Source of the DNA: UBA4735 sp035935465
GTDB taxonomy: Bacteria; Chloroflexota; Limnocylindria; P2-11E
NCBI GenBank assembly: GCA_035935465.1
Contig: DASYXA010000077.1
Coordinates: forward strand, 1-27,406
Reading direction: 5' to 3'
Length of the DNA stretch: 27,406 nucleotides
Positions within the stretch are counted from its first letter, which is position 1, and every line of letters begins with the position of its first letter. A program made the translations under genes and the position numbers. Shown piece after piece: positions 9,801-15,929 of this stretch. Under the pieces are notes generated by a model. The model ran no database searches. It worked only from the letters and a program-made list of their open reading frames with translations, and was not told where the DNA came from.

Positions 9801-9846
9801 CGCAGCCGGGCGGCGGCTCGTACCACCCGTCACCCGGGCGGGTGAC
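9791..9846 (-). terminator. Two stacked hairpins after the large TasA-like gene
   Basis: The first hairpin, two bases past the stop codon, pairs 9840-9846 with 9829-9835 (seven bp, GTCACCC with GGGTGAC). The second pairs 9820-9827 with 9791-9798 (GTACCACC with GGTGGTAC) and has an inner AGCCG/CGGCT stem. No T tract follows, so this may be a rho-type or stability structure rather than a classical terminator. One arm of the second hairpin is also the TAGTACCACCG box. Confidence 0.5.
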
Positions 9847-9847
9847 G

Positions 9848-10771
9848 CTACGGGTATTCGACCGCGTCGAAGACGAGGGTGAGGTCCTGGACGAGGCCCT
9901 GGAACGCGTTCCCGGCGCTCGTCGGGAAGTCGAAGGTGTAGCGCAGGAGCTCGGTCGTGCCGGGCGCGAGGACCGTCGGTCCGGCGAGCGTGCCCAGCCC
10001 CGAGAGCGGCCCCCGATAGAGGACGCTCCCGCCGGAGTCGGTCACCGTGAGCTGGAGACCGCCGACCGGGTCGGTCCACAGGAGCGTCGATGCGGTCTGC
10101 GCCGCCGAGACCGTGTACCGGAAGGCGAGGCTGCCGGTGTTCCGCACCGTGATCGTGCGGCCGACCGAGTCGCCGGGGGCCAGGTCGCGCAAACTGACCA
10201 CCGCGGTGGCTCCGCGATCGATGGCGATCGCGACGGCGGCCGCGGGCGTCGGCGACGGCCGTGCGCTCGGAGCGGCGATCGGCGCGGGCGTCGGGCTCGG
10301 GCTCGAGGCACCTGGCGTCGGGCGCGGCGGCGGCGGCGAGACCGGTGCGGTGGTCGCGGACGGGGACGGCGGCGGGGCGGACCCGGACGGCCGGACCGGC
10401 GGCCCGCCCGAGGGCGCCAGCGGCAACGCGACCGGCAGCGGATCGGACGGCCGCACGGCGTCCGGGGTCGGCGCGAAGACGTCGGGCGCGATGTCGTGGA
10501 TGGCCGCCGCGATCCCGCCGAGGAACGGGATGTCCTCGACCGCGGGCCGGTCCTGCTCGTTCTGGGGCACGAACGCGCGCACCGCGCGCAGGCCATCGAT
10601 GCCGGCGTACGACTCGTCCGCCGTGACGATCAGCGCCACGGTGAGGATGCCCGCGAGGCCCATGCCCAGGAACATCCAGCCGCGCAGGTCGAGCAGGGCG
10701 CGGCGTTCCGGCGTGCGGGCCGGCGGGGCCGGCTCGAGGTCGAACACGTCTGCGGGCGGGTACCGAGTCAT
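9848..10771 (-). CDS. Membrane-anchored TasA-like protein with proline-rich linker
   Basis: This 307-residue protein has a cytoplasmic N-terminus of about 30 residues, a hydrophobic helix (about 32-50, WMFLGMGLAGILTVALIV), and then TADESYAG, which resembles the TADKSSAS cleavage region of the neighbouring TasA-like protein. Residues about 55-105 form a mixed segment with acidic and hydrophobic patches. Residues about 105-190 are a Pro/Ser/Thr/Ala-rich spacer of the cell-wall-spanning kind. Residues about 195-307 form a beta domain (VSLRDLAPGDSVGRTITVRN, AFRYTV, LLWTDPVGGLQLTV) closely parallel to the smaller TasA-like protein encoded next. If the helix is not cleaved it would act as an anchor or assembly protein for the fibre, much as TapA does for TasA; this is inference. 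The start is ATG 10771. Confidence 0.8.
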   Translation of the reverse strand: MTRYPPADVFDLEPAPPARTPERRALLDLRGWMFLGMGLAGILTVALIVTADESYAGIDGLRAVRAFVPQNEQDRPAVEDIPFLGGIAAAIHDIAPDVFAPTPDAVRPSDPLPVALPLAPSGGPPVRPSGSAPPPSPSATTAPVSPPPPRPTPGASSPSPTPAPIAAPSARPSPTPAAAVAIAIDRGATAVVSLRDLAPGDSVGRTITVRNTGSLAFRYTVSAAQTASTLLWTDPVGGLQLTVTDSGGSVLYRGPLSGLGTLAGPTVLAPGTTELLRYTFDFPTSAGNAFQGLVQDLTLVFDAVEYP

Positions 10772-10834
10772 GTCGTGAACGATGAGCGGCGGCCGATGCC
10801 CGGGGAACGGACGCGCGGGTGGGATCCCTCCCCC

Positions 10835-10845
10835 CGGTGGTACTA
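10835..10845 (-). promoter_or_regulatory. TAGTACCACCG box, copy B
   Basis: This is the second copy of the minus-strand 11-mer TAGTACCACCG, here followed by GGAGGG after three bases, 64 bp upstream of the 10771 start codon. Its first three bases are the TAG stop codon of the upstream membrane-protein gene. The match in sequence, orientation and trailing G-rich block with copy A argues for a common regulatory site. Confidence 0.45.
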
Positions 10846-11181
10846 GCCCTGCTGCTGGTGGGCGCGCCGGGCGGCGATCTTCTCGGCGTACGAGGTCGTC
10901 GCGGCGCCGCTGTAGTCGCGCAGGCCCGCGATGCGGGCCTTGCTCCAGGCGCGGGCCCGCCAGGCGAAGACGCCGCTCGCGACCAGGCTCACCAGCGCGG
11001 CCGCCGGCAGGATGTCCGGCTGGAGCTCGATGAACAGGTCGAGCCGGTGCGCGATGATCCCAAGACCGATGAACACGACGAATTCGGCCTCGAGGACGAG
11101 CAGCAGGAAGACGAACGCGAACGACACGACCCCGAAGGGCCGCTGGCGCCGGTGGGGGAACGCGATGTCGGAGAGGCTCAC
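10843..11181 (-). CDS. Small two-helix membrane protein of unknown function
   Basis: This 112-residue protein starts at GTG 11181 with a short basic N-terminus (FPHRRQRPFG). It then has a long hydrophobic helix (about 18-43, with acidic residues LEAEF in the middle), a loop (HRLDLFIELQPD) and a second helix (about 56-72). A basic C-terminal tail (WRARAWSKARIAGLRDYSG...RRAHQQQG) is likely cytoplasmic. I recognise no family. It lies between purA, 41 bp upstream, and the secreted-protein module, and its stop codon is inside the TAGTACCACCG box that precedes the large TasA-like gene. It may be read with purA or with the module. No clear Shine-Dalgarno is seen, so the start is moderately certain. 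Confidence 0.65.
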   Translation of the reverse strand: MSLSDIAFPHRRQRPFGVVSFAFVFLLLVLEAEFVVFIGLGIIAHRLDLFIELQPDILPAAALVSLVASGVFAWRARAWSKARIAGLRDYSGAATTSYAEKIAARRAHQQQG

Positions 11182-11222
11182 GCCGGAGATGATGGCGCAT
11201 CGGCCTGCGCCGGAATATCCCC

Positions 11223-12488
11223 CTAGCTGAGGAGCGTCGCCTTGCGCTCCGGTCCCACCCCGACCATTCCGATCGGCGCGCCGACGGTCTCTTCGATGCG
11301 TTTCAGGTACGCGCGCGCGGCGGACGGCAGGTGCGCTTGTTCACGGATGGCACCGATGTCCTGGCACCATCCACGCAGTCGCTCGTACCGCGGCGTGACG
11401 CGGTCGAGCAGCTTCGTCGGCGGCATGTCGGCGGTCAGGCGGCCATCGAGCTCGTAGCCGGCGCAGAACGGGATCTCGTCGTACGTGCCGAGCATGTCGA
11501 GCTTCGTCACCGCGAGCTCGGTGAACGCGTTGAGCCGCTGCGCGTGGCGCGCCGCGACCGCATCGAACCAGCCGATGCGCCGTGGCCGTCCGGTCGTGGC
11601 CCCGTACTCCTCGGCCCGCTCGCGGAGCGCGTTCGCCGCCTCGCCGTCGAGCTCCGTCGGGAACGGCCCCTCGCCGACCGCGGTGCTGTACGCCTTCACG
11701 ACGCCGATCACGCGCGTGATCGACCGCGCGGGGATGCCCGCCCCGATCGACGCGAATCCGGCGAGCGGGTTGCTCGACGTGACATAGGGGTAGATGCCCC
11801 AGTCGAGGTCGCGCATCGCGCCCAGCTGGCCCTCGAGGAGCACGCGCGCGTCGGTCGCGACGGCGCGCTCGACCAACGGCAGCGTGTCGGCGATGCGATC
11901 GCCCAGCCTGGCCGCGGCCGCGAGCACGGCGTCGGCCACCTCCCGCGCGTCGAGAGGCGCGTCGCCGAGCTTCGTCAGGATCACGTTCTTCGTCTCGAGC
12001 TCGTGCGCGACGCGCGCGCGGAATGACGCTGCGTCGCGCACCTCGTAGAGCTGGATGCCGTGCCGCGCGACCTTGTCCGCGTACGCGGGTCCGACGCCCT
12101 GGCCGGTGGTGCCGAGCTTGCGCCGGCCGCGCTCGCGCTCATCGAGCCGGTCGAGCGCGACGTGCCAGGGCATCAGCAGGTGCGCGCGCTCGGAGATCCG
12201 CAGGTTCGCCGTCGAAATGCCCCGCTTCTCGAGCGAGTCGATCTCGTTCACGAGGAATCCGAGATCGATCGCCATCCCCGTACCGAGGACGCACATCGCG
12301 TTCGGGTTGAAGATGCCCGATGGGACGAGGTGCAGCTTGAAGGTCCCGCGCTCGTTGACGACGGTGTGGCCGGCGTTGTTGCCGCCCTGATAACGGATGA
12401 CGAGATCCGCCTCCTGCGCCAGGAGGTCCGTGATCTTGCCCTTGCCCTCGTCGCCCCACTGCGCTCCGACGATGGCGGTCACCGGCAC
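11223..12488 (-). CDS. purA: Adenylosuccinate synthetase (PurA)
   Basis: PurA joins IMP and aspartate with GTP, the first committed step to AMP. It is 421 residues from GTG 12488, close to the family norm of about 430. The P-loop is GAQWGDEGKGK at the N-terminus with the catalytic aspartate, followed by GGNNAGHTVV containing the catalytic histidine. GTTGQGVGPAYADK is the IMP-binding loop, GPFPTEL is present, and near the end come KLDMLGTYDEIPFCAGYEL and VGVGPERKAT, the GTP-binding terminus. The start gives a protein beginning VPVTAIVGAQWG, matching the usual MP-T-V-VVGAQWGD opening, although GTG 12482 is possible. It follows the DUF218 gene after 11 bases, probably one operon. Confidence 0.97.
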   Translation of the reverse strand: MPVTAIVGAQWGDEGKGKITDLLAQEADLVIRYQGGNNAGHTVVNERGTFKLHLVPSGIFNPNAMCVLGTGMAIDLGFLVNEIDSLEKRGISTANLRISERAHLLMPWHVALDRLDERERGRRKLGTTGQGVGPAYADKVARHGIQLYEVRDAASFRARVAHELETKNVILTKLGDAPLDAREVADAVLAAAARLGDRIADTLPLVERAVATDARVLLEGQLGAMRDLDWGIYPYVTSSNPLAGFASIGAGIPARSITRVIGVVKAYSTAVGEGPFPTELDGEAANALRERAEEYGATTGRPRRIGWFDAVAARHAQRLNAFTELAVTKLDMLGTYDEIPFCAGYELDGRLTADMPPTKLLDRVTPRYERLRGWCQDIGAIREQAHLPSAARAYLKRIEETVGAPIGMVGVGPERKATLLS

Positions 12489-12499
12489 GTGACGGAATG

Positions 12500-13081
12500 C
12501 TAGTGGAACGCGGAGCTCGCGACCTCCACCGACAGCTTCGCGAGCTCGACGACCGTGAGCGTGCGCGACGGCTCGCGCAGCCACCAGGTGTTCGGATCCC
12601 ACTGCGGGTCGCGCGCGGGATAGTTCGTGAAGGCCAGCTTGGCCGCGCCGAACTCCTGCGCGAACAGGTTCGCCGCGCGGCGCTGGTGGTACGGGCTGGT
12701 GACGAGGATCGCGGACCGGAGGCCGCTCGCCCGCATGAGGTCCGCGACGAGGCGCGCGTTCTCCTGGGTCGTGGTCGAAGAGGGCTCGACGAGGATCGCC
12801 GACCCGGGCACGCCCTGGGCGACCGCCTCGCGCTTCATGAGCTCGCCGCTCGCGACCGAGTTCGGGTCCTCCGACGCGCCGGCGAAGATGATCGTCGGCG
12901 CGTAGCCGCGCCGCCACAGGTCGACGGCGGTCAGGGTGCGCGCGCCGGTGTCGCCGGAGAGCGCGACGATCGCGTCCGCGGGCGCGAGCGGGTCCTCCAC
13001 GTCGAGGACATGCCCGATGCCGACGAACGACGCGCAGGTGACGGCGACACCGGTCAGGAAACCGGCCAGGAATCGGCGCAT
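12500..13081 (-). CDS. YdcF-like DUF218 membrane protein
   Basis: This 193-residue protein has an N-terminal signal/anchor helix (about residues 4-24) followed by a DUF218 domain: ADAIVALSGDTGART, LWRRGYAPTIIFAG, EPSSTTTQENA and AILVTSPYHQRRA. The STTTxENA and TSxYHxxRA stretches are the hallmark motifs of the SanA/YdcF/ElyC superfamily. Members are linked to envelope and peptidoglycan-precursor processes, and YdcF binds S-adenosylmethionine. The specific role here is unknown. The start at ATG 13081 puts the hydrophobic helix at the terminus. The gene is 15 bp downstream of the zinc-ribbon gene and 11 bp upstream of purA, suggesting cotranscription. Confidence 0.88.
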   Translation of the reverse strand: MRRFLAGFLTGVAVTCASFVGIGHVLDVEDPLAPADAIVALSGDTGARTLTAVDLWRRGYAPTIIFAGASEDPNSVASGELMKREAVAQGVPGSAILVEPSSTTTQENARLVADLMRASGLRSAILVTSPYHQRRAANLFAQEFGAAKLAFTNYPARDPQWDPNTWWLREPSRTLTVVELAKLSVEVASSAFH

Positions 13082-13096
13082 CGGATCGCCCGAAGT

Positions 13097-13402
13097 CTAG
13101 GTCGAGAGCTGCGCCTGGGTGGCCCCGCGGCGGGCTTCGAAGCAGGTGCTGCAGTAGACGGGTCGATCGGTCCGTGGCGCGAACGGCACCTGGCCGGCCT
13201 GGCCGCAGGTGCTGCACACGATGTCGTGCAGGTTCTGCGCGCGCTGGGCGGCGCGCTCGGCCTTGGCCTTCTGGCGGCAGTCAAGGCAGCGCTGGGGCTC
13301 GTGGAGGAGTCCCTTCTGCTGGTAGAACTCCTGCTCGCCCGCGCTCCAGACGAATGCGTTCCCGCATTCGCGGCAGCTCAGCGATCGGTCCGCGAAGGAC
13401 AT
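13097..13402 (-). CDS. Double zinc-ribbon protein (zf-trcl plus CxxC-x17-CxxC)
   Basis: The 101-residue cytosolic protein has two metal-binding ribbons. The first (about residues 9-43) holds SCRECGNAFVWSAGEQEFY and RCLDCR, the probable zinc-ribbon of the zf-trcl family. The second (about 63-88) reads CSTC, then exactly 17 residues including RTDRPVY, then CSTC, the CxxC-x17-CxxC pattern. A short basic helix (RQKAKAERAAQRAQN) connects them. Such proteins are frequent in Chloroflexota and are thought to bind nucleic acid or protein, but no function is established. The ATG at 13402 is preceded by GGGAG. It is followed closely by the DUF218 gene and purA. Confidence 0.85.
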   Translation of the reverse strand: MSFADRSLSCRECGNAFVWSAGEQEFYQQKGLLHEPQRCLDCRQKAKAERAAQRAQNLHDIVCSTCGQAGQVPFAPRTDRPVYCSTCFEARRGATQAQLST

Positions 13403-13454
13403 TGCTCCCGTGCTCCCGGCAGAAAAGTACTCCGGGCAGGCAAGGGGGCGGCCG

Positions 13455-14348
13455 TCAGGCGACGGTCCGCCGGAGGCCGTCGGCGAGCGGGACGGCGGAT
13501 CGCCAGAGACCCTCGCGAGCGGCCTTCGCCGCGTCCAGGCAGCTGCGCTGGATCTCCCCCTCCCGCTCGGGCGCGCGGACGACCTCGGCGGGCGGTCCGA
13601 GCAGCGCGGTCAGCTGCGCGAGGAGCTCGTTCACCGACGTCGCGACGCCGGTGCCGATGTTGTATGCCCCGGTCACGGGCCGATCGAGCGCCGCCAGGAT
13701 CGCGGTCACCGCGTCGGCGACGTGGAGGTAGTCGCGCTCGGCCGAGCCGTCCCCGTAGATCGTGAGCGGCAGGCCGCGCTTCCAGGCACCGGCGAAGATC
13801 GCGATGACCCCGCCTTCGAGGTCCGTGCGCTGGCGCGGGCCGTAGATGTTGGCGAATCGGAGCGTCACCGCCCGGAGGCCGGCCGTCGAGGACGCGAGCC
13901 GCTCGGCCTCGGCCTTGTACCGCCCGTACGGGGACGGCGCGTCGATCGGGCTCTCCTCCGTGGCGCAGGCCGGCGTCTCGCCGTACAGCGCGCCGCCCGT
14001 CGAGACGTTCACGAACGCCGCGGCGCCGGAGGCCTGCGCGAGGTCGAGCGCGTTCGACGTGCCGTCGACGATCACGCGGTGGTAGAGCGCCGGCTGCGCG
14101 ATCGATTCCACCACCTTCGTCTTCGCCGCGGCGTGGACCACGGCGTCGAAGCGCTCGCCGGCGACGCGATCGCGCACGCGCTCGCGGTCGCCGATGTCGG
14201 TGACGACGAGCGGGACCGCCGGATCGAGGTTCGCGCGGTCGCCGGTCGACAGGTCGTCGAGCGCGACGACATCGTCGCCACGCGCGACGAGGGCGTCGAC
14301 GATGTGCGATCCGAAGAAGCCCGCGCCGCCGGTGACCAGGACCCGCAT
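13455..14348 (-). CDS. NAD-dependent epimerase/dehydratase (extended SDR)
   Basis: The 297-residue protein starts MRVLVTGGAGFFGSHIVDAL, the GxxGxxG Rossmann motif of extended short-chain dehydrogenases. It has an acidic NAD-ribose ligand in VVALDDLSTGDRANL, catalytic serine/threonine in NVSTGGALYG, and the YxxxK pair in PYGRYKAEAE. RFANIYGPRQ and GDGSAERDYLHVADAV are typical of UDP-glucose 4-epimerase-like enzymes. Substrate cannot be fixed; a UDP-sugar for envelope polysaccharide is likely. I chose the ATG at 14348, preceded by CCGGAG, over in-frame ATGs at 14375 and 14414 because the Rossmann strand follows at once. The gene is divergent from dnaB across 252 bp carrying the DnaA-box-like array. 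Confidence 0.92.
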   Translation of the reverse strand: MRVLVTGGAGFFGSHIVDALVARGDDVVALDDLSTGDRANLDPAVPLVVTDIGDRERVRDRVAGERFDAVVHAAAKTKVVESIAQPALYHRVIVDGTSNALDLAQASGAAAFVNVSTGGALYGETPACATEESPIDAPSPYGRYKAEAERLASSTAGLRAVTLRFANIYGPRQRTDLEGGVIAIFAGAWKRGLPLTIYGDGSAERDYLHVADAVTAILAALDRPVTGAYNIGTGVATSVNELLAQLTALLGPPAEVVRAPEREGEIQRSCLDAAKAAREGLWRSAVPLADGLRRTVA

Positions 14349-14431
14349 CAGCTCGGCTCCGGTATCAAATTTCATGGGGTCGCACGAGATTGGGAGAGAA
14401 CGGTACTTCTCCACCCCGGCTCAACACCCAG

Positions 14432-14464
14432 TGTGGACGACTCCGTGGACGAGGCCGTGGACAG
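14432..14464 (+). promoter_or_regulatory. Three DnaA-box-like GTGGAC sites in 12-bp phase
   Basis: TGTGGACGA (14432), CGTGGACGA (14444) and CGTGGACAG (14456) begin exactly 12 bp apart. The reverse complement, TCGTCCACA, resembles the GC-rich form of the DnaA box TTGTCCACA. The sites lie between the divergent epimerase and dnaB genes, about 100 bp upstream of the dnaB -35 element. A role in DnaA control of dnaB or in origin function is inferred. Confidence 0.55.
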
Positions 14465-14563
14465 CCGGTGCGTTTCCACGCCAAATGGGGACGTGCTCTC
14501 CCAGCCGCTCCGGACCCGGTCGGGGCGTGTTCGTCCAGTCATGACCTCCGCAGCCAGCGGGTC

Positions 14564-14594
14564 TTGACACGGCGAAACCGAACGTGTGTTCTAT
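14564..14594 (+). promoter_or_regulatory. Putative sigma-70 promoter of the dnaB pair
   Basis: A perfect TTGACA lies at 14564-14569. The best -10 candidates are TTCTAT (14589-14594, 19-bp spacer) or TGTTCT (14587-14592, 17-bp spacer). Transcription would then start at about 14599-14601, at the GTG at 14601. The promoter is good at -35 and weak at -10. Confidence 0.45.
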
Positions 14595-14600
14595 GACGCC

Positions 14601-15929
14601 GTGACCCTGGAGCAGGCGGCCGAGCGCGCCACGCCGCACGACCTCGCCGCGGAGCAGCGCGTCCTCGGCGCGCTGCTCATCGATCGGGACGCCATCTTCA
14701 AGGTGGCGGACCTGCTCCGGGCCGAGGACTTCTACCAGGCGAAGCACCAGCGGGTCTACCGCGCGGCACAGGCGCTGCTCGAGCGCCGGGAGCGGATCGA
14801 CCCGCTCACGATGCAGGTCGAGCTCGCCCGCAACGAGATGCTCGATCAGGTCGGAGGGGCAGCCTACCTGCGCGAGCTCGTGGACCTGACGCCGACGGCC
14901 GTCGACGTCGAGCGGCACGCGCGCATCGTGCGCGACCGGTCGCTGCTCCGGCGCCTGCTCAACGCGGCGAAGGACATCGCCGCCGACGCCTACGGCGAGC
15001 CGGCCGACGTGACGCTCACGCTGGATCGCGCCGAGCAGCGGATCTTCAGCCTGCGCGACGACGCGATCAATGCGCAGCTCCGGCACATCCAGATCGCCCT
15101 CATGCAGAACTACGAGCACATCACCGAGCGGATGGAGCATCCATTCGAGGTGAGCGGCATCCCGTCGGGGTTCCGCGAGATCGATGCGTACACCGAGGGC
15201 TTCACCCGCGGCGACCTCGTAATCATCGCCGCGCGGCCATCGGTCGGGAAGACGAGCCTCGCGCTCGCGATCGCGCACCACGTCGCCAAGCGCGGCACCG
15301 GCGTCCTCGTGTTCTCGCTCGAGATGGACAGCAAGCAGATCGTCGCGCGGTTCCTCGGCCTGAACTCGCGGACCGACCTCCTCGCGCTCCGGACCGGCAA
15401 CATCCGCGACACCGAGGCCGCGAGCGCGCTCGCGGGCCTGCCGATCCTCCTCGACGACACGCCCGGCATCTCGATCATGGAGCTCCGCACGAAGGCCCGG
15501 CGCGCGATCGCGCAGGCACCCGGCGGGCTCGGGATCATCGTCGTCGACTACCTCCAGCTCATCCGCACCGGCGAGCACGAGGAGAACCGGGTGCAGGAGC
15601 TCGCCACGATCACGCGCAACCTGAAGTCGCTCGCCCGCGAGCTCGACGTCACGATCGTCGCGCTGTCGCAGCTCTCGCGCGCCGCGGGCGACGGCGGCAA
15701 CGAGCCAAAGCTCTCGACGCTGAGGGAGTCGGGAAGTCTCGAGCAGGACGCGGACGTCGTCGTGATGCTCTGGAAGGACAAGGACGAGACGCCCCCCGGC
15801 GCGCCGAAGCTCATCCGCGGGAGCATCGGGAAGAACCGCAACGGCCCGACCGGGCGCTTCGAGCTGTACTTCGAAGCCGAGCAGGCGCGCTTCTTCTCAC
15901 GGAGCGACGAAGAGGGCCTGCCGGCATGA
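14601..15929 (+). CDS. dnaB: Replicative DNA helicase DnaB, first of two tandem copies
   Basis: This is a hexameric 5'-3' fork helicase subunit, 442 residues from GTG 14601. The N-terminal DnaB domain begins around DLAAEQRVLGALLIDRD. A linker helix follows and then the RecA-like domain with Walker A AARPSVGKTSLA (Lys about 217), SLEMDSKQIVARFL, Walker B GIIVVDYLQL, the H4 glutamine motif VALSQLSR and the arginine finger in GKNRNGPTG. Compared with its neighbour, the stretch after LRTGNIRD is about six residues shorter. No Shine-Dalgarno is seen. An in-frame GTG at 14586 would lie upstream of the predicted transcription start, so I prefer 14601, but it remains possible. Its stop overlaps the next dnaB by four bases (ATGA). 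Confidence 0.95.
   Translation: MTLEQAAERATPHDLAAEQRVLGALLIDRDAIFKVADLLRAEDFYQAKHQRVYRAAQALLERRERIDPLTMQVELARNEMLDQVGGAAYLRELVDLTPTAVDVERHARIVRDRSLLRRLLNAAKDIAADAYGEPADVTLTLDRAEQRIFSLRDDAINAQLRHIQIALMQNYEHITERMEHPFEVSGIPSGFREIDAYTEGFTRGDLVIIAARPSVGKTSLALAIAHHVAKRGTGVLVFSLEMDSKQIVARFLGLNSRTDLLALRTGNIRDTEAASALAGLPILLDDTPGISIMELRTKARRAIAQAPGGLGIIVVDYLQLIRTGEHEENRVQELATITRNLKSLARELDVTIVALSQLSRAAGDGGNEPKLSTLRESGSLEQDADVVVMLWKDKDETPPGAPKLIRGSIGKNRNGPTGRFELYFEAEQARFFSRSDEEGLPA

Noticed and set aside
13417..13438. Hairpin after the epimerase gene (CCCGG/CCGGG)
   Set aside because: Only a five-bp stem with a 12-base loop; indistinguishable from chance in this base composition.
14421..15578. Long minus-strand open frame opposite dnaB
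   Set aside because: Shadow of dnaB; no recognisable protein features and it crosses the promoter region.
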